A DNA stretch of 46,935 nucleotides from Prochlorococcus sp. AG-436-O11 (GTDB taxonomy: Bacteria > Cyanobacteriota > Cyanobacteriia > PCC-6307 > Cyanobiaceae). The position numbers and the translations under genes were made by a program. Positions 8,211 to 15,456 of the stretch are shown piece by piece; positions within the stretch are counted from its first letter, which is position 1, and each line of letters starts with the position of its first letter. Where the stretch lies: positions 1 to 46,935 of the forward strand of contig QCPO01000012.1 in the NCBI GenBank assembly GCA_003212535.1, in the 5' to 3' direction. The notes beneath the pieces are model-generated. The model ran no database searches. It worked only from the letters and a program-made list of their open reading frames with translations, and was not told the DNA's origin.

Positions 8211-10967
8211 ATGACAGAGTTGAATGATGAATTATCTTTAAAAAATTATTCACCTTTAGAAGTAGAAAAAAAGTGGCAAAGAAAATGGGAAAGTTTAAAA
8301 GCGTTTAGTCCTAATCCTAATGATCAAGGAGAGCCTTTTTGTATCGTTATTCCTCCCCCAAACGTGACGGGATCTTTGCATATGGGGCATGCTTTTAATA
8401 CGGCTTTGATAGATGTTGTTGTACGTTTTCAGAGACTTCTAGGTAAGAATGTTTTATGTTTACCAGGTACAGATCATGCCTCTATAGCTGTTCAAACTAT
8501 TCTTGAAAAACAATTAAAAAGTGAAGGTAAAAAAAGCGAGGATATTGGAAGAGAGGAATTTCTTAAAAGAGCTTGGAGGTGGAAAGAGCAAAGTGGTGGG
8601 AGAATAGTATCTCAATTAAAAAGGATAGGATATTCTGTAGACTGGAGTAGAGAAAGATTTACTCTAGATCAAAAATTAAATGAGGCAGTTGTTGAGGCAT
8701 TTAATATTCTTTATAAAAATAATTTAATTTATAGAGGCGAATATTTAGTTAATTGGTGTCCTGCATCTCAATCTGCCGTAAGTGATCTTGAAGTTGAAAT
8801 GCAAGAAGTAAATGGACACTTATGGCATTTCAAATACCCATTAATTTCTAAAAGTGCTGAAAAGTTAGATGAGTACTTAGAGGTCGCAACAACTAGACCA
8901 GAGACTCTATTGGGTGACACTGCTGTAGCCGTTAATCCTGAAGATAATAGATATCAAAAATATATTGGCTTCAAAGTAAAAGTACCTTTTGTTGATAGAG
9001 AGATCCCCGTTATTGCCGATTCACATGTTGATAAAGATTTTGGTACTGGATGTGTCAAGGTTACTCCAGCTCATGATCCCAATGATTTTGCTATAGGAAA
9101 AAGGCATAATTTAAAACAGATTAATGTAATGAATAAAGATGGAACTTTAAATATTAATGCAGGTAAATTTCAAAATTTAGATAGATATGAGGCTAGGAAG
9201 AATATTATCAAAGAATTAGATAACTTAGGCCTTTTAACCAAGATAGAAGATTATAAACATACCGTTCCTTTTTCTGATAGAGGTAAAGTCCCAATTGAAC
9301 CATTATTGTCAACACAATGGTTTTTGAAAATGGATAATATTTCTAAAGGTTGTTTAAATGAAATTGATTCTAAAAAGCCAGCGTTTATTCCCCAACGCTG
9401 GGAGAAAGTTTATAAGGATTGGTTAGAGAATATTAATGATTGGTGTATTAGTAGACAATTGTGGTGGGGGCACCAAATCCCGGCATGGTACGTCTTAGAC
9501 GAATCTCAAGACTCAATAGATCAAAATACTCCATATGTTGTTGCGAGAAATGAGGATGATGCATTAATTCAAGCTAACAAACAATTTGGATTAAATATTA
9601 GATTAGTGCGTGATAAAGATGTTTTGGATACCTGGTTTTCAAGTGGTTTATGGCCTTTCTCAACCTTGGGTTGGCCCAATACAAATGATCCGGATTTTAA
9701 AACATGGTATCCAAATAGTGTTCTAGTTACTGGTTTTGATATTATTTTCTTCTGGGTGGCGAGAATGACAATGATGGGGAATACTTTCACAAATAATATA
9801 CCTTTTAAGGATGTTTATATTCATGGTCTAGTTCGAGATGAAAATAATAAAAAAATGAGCAAAAGTTCAGATAATGGTATTGATCCAATACTATTAATTG
9901 ATAAATATGGTTCAGATGCTTTGCGATTTGCTCTAATTCGAGAAGTGGCTGGCGCTGGTCAGGATATTAGGCTTGATTTTGATAGAAAAAAAGATACATC
10001 TTCAACAGTTGAAGCTTCAAGAAATTTTGCAAATAAATTATGGAATGCAACTAAATTTGTATTAATTAATAAGACTTCTAATGATAATTATTTGTTTACT
10101 GAGATTGATGAAAGTTCTTTAGAGTTATGTGATAAATGGATCTTGTCAAAATTGAATCAGGTTAATACAAAGGTGGCTACTTTGTTGAAACAATATAAAT
10201 TAGGTGAATCTGCAAAATTACTTTATGAATTTTCTTGGAATGATTTTTGTGATTGGTATGTAGAATTCGCAAAACAAAGGTTTAATAATAAAGACACGGA
10301 AAATAGACAAATATCTGAAAAAGTTTTAATAAAAGTACTTACTGATATTCTGGTGATGATTCATCCTTTCATGCCACATATTACTGAAGAACTTTGGCAT
10401 GCATTACAAATAAAACCTCAAGAAACATTATTATCTCTTGAAAAATGGCCTACCCAAGAAAATAAATTTATTGATACTAAACTTGATAAATCCTTTCAGG
10501 AGTTTTTTGAAATTATTAGGTTGATTAGGAATTTAAGGGTTGAATTAGGGCTTAAGCCCTCTCAAAAAGTTCCAATTTACTTAATTTCAGATAATGTCGA
10601 ATTAACTAATTTTTTGAAACGTTTAGTTAAAGATATACAAACTTTAACCAAATCTTCTGAAGTATTTATTTTTGAATCTAAGGAAATTGATAAAAATGAT
10701 TTTGCAAAATCTTTCTCTGGGATAATTAGTGATTTAGAAGTTTATTTGCCTTTTAAGGATTATGTAAATCTAGATTCATTAAGAGATAGGTTAAATAAGG
10801 ATTTGCAAAAAGTTACCCAAGAATTAGAAAATTTAAACAAGAGATTATCTAATAAGAATTTTGTTGATAAAGCTCCAAAAGATATTGTTGATGAATCTAT
10901 ATTTAAATTAAAAGAATGTACTTTGCAAATTGAAAAAATAAATAAAAAACTCAATCTATTAGATTAA
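8211..10967 (+). CDS. valS: Valyl-tRNA synthetase
   Basis: A class Ia synthetase that charges tRNA-Val; fittingly, a tRNA-Val lies just upstream. About 918 residues. Signature HMGH is at residues 57-60 and KMSKS at 548-552. The CP1 editing insertion is present with TTRPETLLGDTA. The C-terminal part of about 70 residues is a lysine- and leucine-rich coiled coil, as in other bacterial ValRS. A TTG codon at 8205 is in frame two codons earlier, but the ATG at 8211 is the more likely start. The following membrane-protein gene begins 2 bases after the stop, suggesting an operon. Confidence 0.97.
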   Translation: MTELNDELSLKNYSPLEVEKKWQRKWESLKAFSPNPNDQGEPFCIVIPPPNVTGSLHMGHAFNTALIDVVVRFQRLLGKNVLCLPGTDHASIAVQTILEKQLKSEGKKSEDIGREEFLKRAWRWKEQSGGRIVSQLKRIGYSVDWSRERFTLDQKLNEAVVEAFNILYKNNLIYRGEYLVNWCPASQSAVSDLEVEMQEVNGHLWHFKYPLISKSAEKLDEYLEVATTRPETLLGDTAVAVNPEDNRYQKYIGFKVKVPFVDREIPVIADSHVDKDFGTGCVKVTPAHDPNDFAIGKRHNLKQINVMNKDGTLNINAGKFQNLDRYEARKNIIKELDNLGLLTKIEDYKHTVPFSDRGKVPIEPLLSTQWFLKMDNISKGCLNEIDSKKPAFIPQRWEKVYKDWLENINDWCISRQLWWGHQIPAWYVLDESQDSIDQNTPYVVARNEDDALIQANKQFGLNIRLVRDKDVLDTWFSSGLWPFSTLGWPNTNDPDFKTWYPNSVLVTGFDIIFFWVARMTMMGNTFTNNIPFKDVYIHGLVRDENNKKMSKSSDNGIDPILLIDKYGSDALRFALIREVAGAGQDIRLDFDRKKDTSSTVEASRNFANKLWNATKFVLINKTSNDNYLFTEIDESSLELCDKWILSKLNQVNTKVATLLKQYKLGESAKLLYEFSWNDFCDWYVEFAKQRFNNKDTENRQISEKVLIKVLTDILVMIHPFMPHITEELWHALQIKPQETLLSLEKWPTQENKFIDTKLDKSFQEFFEIIRLIRNLRVELGLKPSQKVPIYLISDNVELTNFLKRLVKDIQTLTKSSEVFIFESKEIDKNDFAKSFSGIISDLEVYLPFKDYVNLDSLRDRLNKDLQKVTQELENLNKRLSNKNFVDKAPKDIVDESIFKLKECTLQIEKINKKLNLLD

Positions 10968-10969
10968 GT

Positions 10970-11581
10970 ATGAATTTATTCTTAGACAATATTTATAATT
11001 TAGCCTTCTTTTTTAATACTGGGATTGGAATTCTTGCGTTTATTTGTATTTATATTTTAGTTGTTGTATTAATACTTCCAGCTTCTTGGTTATCTTTATT
11101 GTCAGGTTTCTTATATGGTTCATATTTTGGATCAATTGTTGTTTTTATTGCAGCATCAATTGGAGCTTCAGCTGCATTCTTTATATCAAAAACTTTTTTT
11201 GCAAAAAAGCTCAAGAAAGTTATTAGCCGTTATCCAAAGTTAATTGTTATGGAGCAAGTCGTGCAAAGAGGAGGCCTTAAATTGATATTTTTAGCAAGGC
11301 TATCTCCGATATTCCCATTTAGTATTCTTAATTATTTTTATGGATTGAATAATATAAAATTTCAGGATTTTACTCTTGGCCTTATTGGAATAATTCCAGG
11401 AACGTTTCTTTATTGCTCAATAGGTAGTTTGGCAAAGAGTTTGCAAGATTTAAAAAATGTTCAATCTGCTAATAATATATATATAACAATCTTGAGTATT
11501 GCTTCAACTTTTTTGGTTCTATATTTCTCAGCTAAATACTCTAAAGAATATTTCGATAATTCTAAAGAATTCAATCTTTAA
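10970..11581 (+). CDS. TVP38/TMEM64 (DedA-like) integral membrane protein
   Basis: A 203-residue polytopic inner- or thylakoid-membrane protein. Hydrophobic segments lie around 15-40, 42-75, 135-160 and 170-190. The family's conserved core is visible in FLYGSYFGS, then RLSPIFPFSILNYFYG with its Arg and Pro residues, which in DedA/TVP38 proteins form a re-entrant loop. Members act in membrane homeostasis and, in some bacteria, lipid-carrier flipping; the substrate here is unknown. It starts 2 bases after valS, so it is probably co-transcribed. Its last 11 bases overlap a small opposite-strand ORF. Confidence 0.87.
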   Translation: MNLFLDNIYNLAFFFNTGIGILAFICIYILVVVLILPASWLSLLSGFLYGSYFGSIVVFIAASIGASAAFFISKTFFAKKLKKVISRYPKLIVMEQVVQRGGLKLIFLARLSPIFPFSILNYFYGLNNIKFQDFTLGLIGIIPGTFLYCSIGSLAKSLQDLKNVQSANNIYITILSIASTFLVLYFSAKYSKEYFDNSKEFNL

Positions 11582-11720
11582 TATTCCAATCTCTTAAAGA
11601 GGCTATAAATACAAACCATATCAGTCTTAATTTACCTAGTAAGGTTTTGTTAGTCTCTAATTCAATATATTTTGCCTGTCCACAAGGTGTCTTGACGTAA
11701 TTGAAAACAGTTTTTTTCAT
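11571..11720 (-). CDS. Small hypothetical protein, 49 residues
   Basis: An ATG-to-TGA frame of 49 codons plus stop on the minus strand, filling the otherwise empty interval between the TVP38-like gene and the ligase. The N-terminal half is polar (KKTVFNYVKTPCGQAKYIEL) and ends in a short hydrophobic stretch, IWFVFIASL (34-42), that could be a membrane anchor. It lies downstream of the ligase on the same strand, 120 bases after its stop. No strong ribosome-binding site is seen. I recognise no family. Support is length, position in a compact genome and protein-like composition only. Confidence 0.42.
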   Translation of the reverse strand: MKKTVFNYVKTPCGQAKYIELETNKTLLGKLRLIWFVFIASLRDWNIKD

Positions 11721-11840
11721 AATTAATTTTTCTGAAAAACTTTTCGATTTTAAATTTATATTTTATAGCTATAATTTTAGCTTTTTATAATTTCAAACCA
11801 CCTTTCTTATTGACTACAAGTTGTATATCCATTTAGAAAT

Positions 11841-13169
11841 TTATAATTTTTCACCGGCTTTAAATCCTCTAAAGCATTTAAATCTAGGAAACCTTAAACT
11901 AAATGTCTCAGCATCTTGGGATCTAGTTTTCGCATCAGCTCTTATTTCTACAAGTTGACCAAGAAGGTCATCACGTTTTGACCAATATTCATCACGTTGG
12001 ATATCACTAAATCCGCTACCGCAACTAAGGCTGTATTTATATCCATCGTCTTTTCCCTCTACAAGGATTGCTCCAAGCCTTCCTGCATTTCGTCCTGTTC
12101 CTTCCTCAACTGACACAACTTTTAAAGTGACTTCTATGAAAGGTTTTGCTTTTAACCAGCTATGTGTTCTTTTGCATTCATAAATAGCTTGGGGATCTTT
12201 AATCATCACGCCTTCATATCCACCTTCTACTGCTGATTTATTCAGTTCTACAAATCTTTTTTGTCCCTTAGCAGTATCTAGATCTACATTTTCCCACTCA
12301 AGCGATTGTACATGTTTTAGCAATATTGAATTTTTTGCAACCCATTCCTTGACTAGCAAACTCCGTTTTGCTTGATTAGTTTGCCATCTGCCTTTTTGGA
12401 AATTTGTAAGAGGACATAAGTCAAACAAATGAAGAACTGCATCTTTAGTTTGTTTGCCATCTTTTCTATGTACCTGTTTCATTAAATCTTGGAAATTCGA
12501 ACTCATTACTTCACCATCTAGGACTAAATCGTAAGGGTTGGGATTTTCTTTTATAACGTTTTCTATTTCAGTGATAATATGACCAAAATTATGAAATTGC
12601 TTGCCATTTCTGGAAAACATTTCTACTTTATTCTTTCTAATTATTGTTAACACCCTTACTCCATCTAATTTAATCTCAATTTGTTTTTTCCCTATCATTT
12701 TTTTTTCATGATTTGCACTGTCATGAGCTAAGGGGCAAGAAAAAATAGGTATCGAATATTTGGGGAATTTCTTCGCAACCTTGTTTACTGTTTTTTCAGA
12801 AACTCCACAACGAAGATTTTTTATTAAAACACGTCTATAAAACCCATTCCATTCTTCTTTCCTAGAAGATGCCATTGCTAAAAGTATGGCATCGCGAGCA
12901 GCATGTCCAGTAAGATCTCTTTTAATTAGTTTATTTGCTAATTCTTTAAAGTCTTTCCATGAATAACTTTGACGTTTTTCATCCTCTTTTTCAGGGACCA
13001 TTTTCACACCAAAAGTTACTAAGGGGTCTAATGCCATACGAATTCCTTCAAAAAAATCATCAAGGCCTTTTTCCATTGCGTCTAAGATGATTTTTTCTTT
13101 ATCTAACCTACTTGGATGCAACTCTAATTGTTCTATTATCTCTTCTTTTAACAATTCTTTAGGCTTCAC
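11841..13169 (-). CDS. ATP-dependent DNA ligase, T4 gp30-like
   Basis: Seals nicks in DNA using ATP. The 442-residue protein shows the nucleotidyltransferase motifs in order: I KLDGVR with the predicted AMP-accepting Lys167; III LVLDGEVM (215-222); IIIa LHLFDL (246-251); IV EGVMIKD (319-325); V WLKAKPF (338-344). An OB-fold region follows, with RLGAILVEG and a basic C-terminus. The alpha-helical N-terminal domain (1-145), with LTGHAARDA and RRVLIKNLRCGVS, resembles phage T4 ligase rather than bacterial LigC/LigD. Cyanobacteria normally rely on NAD-dependent LigA, which is not in this window, so this is an extra enzyme, possibly phage-derived. It lies 13 bases downstream of a membrane-protein gene on the same strand. 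Confidence 0.9.
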   Translation of the reverse strand: MKPKELLKEEIIEQLELHPSRLDKEKIILDAMEKGLDDFFEGIRMALDPLVTFGVKMVPEKEDEKRQSYSWKDFKELANKLIKRDLTGHAARDAILLAMASSRKEEWNGFYRRVLIKNLRCGVSEKTVNKVAKKFPKYSIPIFSCPLAHDSANHEKKMIGKKQIEIKLDGVRVLTIIRKNKVEMFSRNGKQFHNFGHIITEIENVIKENPNPYDLVLDGEVMSSNFQDLMKQVHRKDGKQTKDAVLHLFDLCPLTNFQKGRWQTNQAKRSLLVKEWVAKNSILLKHVQSLEWENVDLDTAKGQKRFVELNKSAVEGGYEGVMIKDPQAIYECKRTHSWLKAKPFIEVTLKVVSVEEGTGRNAGRLGAILVEGKDDGYKYSLSCGSGFSDIQRDEYWSKRDDLLGQLVEIRADAKTRSQDAETFSLRFPRFKCFRGFKAGEKL

Positions 13170-13182
13170 AAGAAATTAAAAA

Positions 13183-13602
13183 TCAATTGGCTTTGGCTAT
13201 TCTGTCTATTTTCCAATCTTTATCATTTTTTGCAAAAGTAAAATCTAAAGGCAGCTCATCTTGTTTGTCTTCTGATTTTAAATTTAAGGTTATTATGATT
13301 TGATCTTCTTGTATCCTTGGTCTACCTGACTTTAAATTTCTGTATTTATTTAGGTTTAAACTAGCTAAAAATTTAAGAAAATCTTGTCGCTTTACATGAG
13401 TTTTATAAGTCTTTGTAGTTAAACCATAAGCTGCATCAATTCTTCCAGCAGCTATTTGATCAAAAAATTTTCTTACGAGTGGATTGATGCCTCTAGCACT
13501 TATAACTAATTTGACGGCATTAAAAATCCAAAAAGAGACTAATACTGCTCCACCAACTAAGAGAGCTTTGATTCCAATATCTTTTACTAGTGTTGCATCC
13601 AT
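13183..13602 (-). CDS. Membrane-anchored hypothetical protein with NTF2-like tail
   Basis: 139 residues. One hydrophobic segment near 11-34 (KALLVGGAVLVSFWIFNAVKLVI) suggests a membrane anchor. The remainder reads like a small NTF2-like domain: a helical start, RKFFDQIAAGRIDAAYGL, then alternating strands ending in LDFTFAKNDKDWKID. Proteins of this layout (DUF4864/DUF4878-like) are common and mostly uncharacterised. No catalytic motif is visible. It is the first gene of a two-gene minus-strand unit with the ATP-dependent ligase (13 bases apart) and is divergent from the SprT-like gene across 85 bases. No function is proposed. Confidence 0.75.
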   Translation of the reverse strand: MDATLVKDIGIKALLVGGAVLVSFWIFNAVKLVISARGINPLVRKFFDQIAAGRIDAAYGLTTKTYKTHVKRQDFLKFLASLNLNKYRNLKSGRPRIQEDQIIITLNLKSEDKQDELPLDFTFAKNDKDWKIDRIAKAN

Positions 13603-13687
13603 GTTGATAATAGTTTTTCTTAACTTTAAGAAAATAAATCGTTTTTGATGGCTTTTTTTGTCAAAATAATACTAAATTTAATCCATA

Positions 13688-14218
13688 ATGTCTGTAATTC
13701 CTCTTTTGCCATTATTTCATAGGTTCAATAAGCAATTTTTTGATAATTCTTTAACAGTTAATCAGGAACCTTTAGTAAAAGTTAGATGGAGCGATAATAG
13801 ATTAAAAACTACTGCTGGGTTTTATAAGAGAAAAAAAATAAATGGCGTTATAGATTCTGAAATTATTTTATCAAAACCTATTTTGAGTAAGTTATCTAAT
13901 AGAGAAATATATAGTACTTTATGCCATGAAATGATTCATGCATGGGTAGATAGAATATTAAAAAAAAATGAGATTCATGGGCCAAATTTTTTAAATAAAA
14001 TGAATCAAATAAATGAAAAAGAAAATAATTTTCAGATTTCTGTTAGACATACTTTTCCTGTTGAAAGGAGAGAGTTGAAATATACAGGAACATGCAAAAA
14101 TTGTGGAGAGAAATATATGTATCGAAAAAGGATTAAAAATATTGCTTGTAAAAAATGCTGTAAATTATTTTTTAATGGATCATGGAATAAAAATTGTTTA
14201 ATTTTGTTTGACTTATAA
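13688..14218 (+). CDS. SprT-like zinc metalloprotease-domain protein
   Basis: 176 residues with the SprT/Spartan fold signature. The zinc-protease motif is HEMIH (residues 80-84) with catalytic Glu81, and the third histidine is in IHGPNF (His98). A C-terminal zinc-ribbon-like pair follows: CKNC (136-139) and CKKC (154-157). Eukaryotic relatives such as Spartan degrade proteins cross-linked to DNA; bacterial SprT proteins are poorly characterised, so the substrate is unknown. An A9 run (13960-13968) lies between the HEMIH motif and His98, and the frame is intact across it. It is divergent from the membrane-protein/ligase pair. Confidence 0.87.
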   Translation: MSVIPLLPLFHRFNKQFFDNSLTVNQEPLVKVRWSDNRLKTTAGFYKRKKINGVIDSEIILSKPILSKLSNREIYSTLCHEMIHAWVDRILKKNEIHGPNFLNKMNQINEKENNFQISVRHTFPVERRELKYTGTCKNCGEKYMYRKRIKNIACKKCCKLFFNGSWNKNCLILFDL

Positions 14219-14274
14219 TTCAAATAATGTGATTATTTTTTTTATTATTATTTTTTATTTTTTTTAAAGTAAAT

Positions 14275-14280
14275 TATAAT
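14275..14280 (+). promoter_or_regulatory. Putative -10 element of the charged 189-residue protein gene
   Basis: A perfect TATAAT lies 21 bases before the ATG at 14302, which would give a leader of about 15 bases. The surrounding 80 bases are almost pure A/T with several T8 runs and no recognisable -35 box. A chance match in such sequence is quite possible. Confidence 0.35.
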
Positions 14281-14301
14281 TTATCAAAGAGATAATAATT
14301 T

Positions 14302-14871
14302 ATGGATTCACGAAGAGTTAGAAATTTAAGAAATAATTTTGATAGAAATATAGTTGATAAAAAAGTAGATAAAATTATTGAGACTGGGAGACAGTTTATT
14401 GATGGAGTATCTGGAATAAGACCTGGTAAAAGAAGAAACTCAGATTTTCAAGATAAAACAAGTCGGAATTTTAATAAAGTTGGTCGATGGGTCTCTGAAA
14501 AAGTGGATTTATTTTTTGATGAAGAGAATGAAGATTGGTATGATGATGAAAATTTCTATGACGAGAAAAGGGAGATGAAGTCTTTTACTAGAGAATCAAG
14601 TTCTATTCAACCTTCTCAATCATATTCAAAAAGACCTTTAGAAGCATTATCTTTGAGGCAGCCTAAAAATGTTCAGAAAACTGAGCAAAAAAAATTACCT
14701 TATGGTAAAAATAATAGTGTTGAAGATTGGCCAGATCAATTGGATTTCCAAGTCGATAGATGGCAAAGATCTTCAAAGAAAGAAAGTGATACATTGAAAG
14801 ATAAAGACAAATATCGCGGTGGGGCTTCAAAAGCAAGAAATCTTCCTAGGTCAAGAAGAAGAAGAGTATAG
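14302..14871 (+). CDS. Charged, probably disordered conserved-type hypothetical protein
   Basis: 189 residues with no family that I recognise. The N-terminal 60 residues are basic, with possible helices (RRVRNLRNNFDRNIVDKK, then KIIETGRQFIDGVSGIRPGKRR). A short amphipathic stretch GRWVSEKVDLFF (61-72) is followed by a strongly acidic patch (DEENEDWYDDENFYDEK, 73-89). A serine/glutamine-rich linker follows, and the protein ends in an arginine cluster (RSRRRRV). The alternation of basic ends and an acidic middle suggests a nucleic-acid or protein adaptor, but that is inference. Its last 21 bases overlap the 3' end of the opposite-strand chorismate lyase gene. Confidence 0.75.
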   Translation: MDSRRVRNLRNNFDRNIVDKKVDKIIETGRQFIDGVSGIRPGKRRNSDFQDKTSRNFNKVGRWVSEKVDLFFDEENEDWYDDENFYDEKREMKSFTRESSSIQPSQSYSKRPLEALSLRQPKNVQKTEQKKLPYGKNNSVEDWPDQLDFQVDRWQRSSKKESDTLKDKDKYRGGASKARNLPRSRRRRV

Positions 14872-15456
14872 ATTTTTAAATTCATTAATCCCTGAAGGGC
14901 CCAGTAAGGTTTCTAAATGTGGGTTGAATACCTCTCTAATAATAGTTAATGGTTTTTTTTCTCGGAAAAATCTATAATTTCTTGACCAGAATGGACCTTT
15001 AAAAAAAAATTTATCCTCTAGCCATTGTGCATTAACAAGTGAAATACTATCAACTTCTCTAAACAACTCTGACCTATCTTGGGTTAAATTCTTCCAAATT
15101 GGTTCCTCTTTAGCTTTTAAGTTTTCACTAACTTGCTCTGCATTCCACCAACTTTCAGCCCATGCTAGAGTTTTATTTTGGTTATTAATCCAGACTTGCC
15201 TTCTTATTAAAGGGCTTTTTAATTGATTCAGTTCATTAGGACCTTCTTGCTTGGATAAAGGATCGAGTTGCATCGAGATTAATTTAATTCTTGTTTCTTG
15301 ATTAGTTAAAAGTTGTAGATGTCTTGTTGGACTACCATCTCCAAGTAACATTAATTTCCATGATCCAGATATTTTTGGTAAGGCATTTTTTACTAAGAAA
15401 GTGGAAGCTTTCTCTTCCCATACAATTCTTGGAGACTTAAAGAGTTTATTATTCAG
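14851..15456 (-). CDS. Chorismate lyase, cyanobacterial type, with non-AUG start
   Basis: Would split chorismate into pyruvate and 4-hydroxybenzoate, feeding quinone head-group synthesis in the plastoquinone pathway. The family is recognised by [17 protein letters not shown] and AESWWNAE. The first ATG (15351) falls inside the first conserved block, LMLLGDGS, so it cannot be the true start. Upstream the frame stays open for 38 codons, with protein-like sequence ([17 protein letters not shown]), until a TAA. No ATG, GTG or TTG occurs in that stretch. The best candidates are a CTG at 15456, overlapping the mnmG stop by two bases (CTGA), or an ATT at 15465. With CTG the protein is 201 residues. 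Likely translationally coupled to mnmG. Confidence 0.8.
   Translation of the reverse strand: MNNKLFKSPRIVWEEKASTFLVKNALPKISGSWKLMLLGDGSPTRHLQLLTNQETRIKLISMQLDPLSKQEGPNELNQLKSPLIRRQVWINNQNKTLAWAESWWNAEQVSENLKAKEEPIWKNLTQDRSELFREVDSISLVNAQWLEDKFFFKGPFWSRNYRFFREKKPLTIIREVFNPHLETLLGPSGINEFKNLYSSSS

Noticed and set aside
11767..11786. AGCTA/TAGCT hairpin followed by TTTT between the TVP38-like gene and the ligase
   Set aside because: The stem is only 5 bases with two G-C pairs. It is too weak and too easily formed by chance in AT-rich DNA to call a terminator.
11841..14871. Integrated phage or mobile island around the T4-like ligase
   Set aside because: No integrase, transposase, phage structural gene, direct repeats or attachment-site-like duplication is visible. 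The nearest tRNA (Val, 7684) has no repeated 3' end that I can find here, and composition matches the surroundings.
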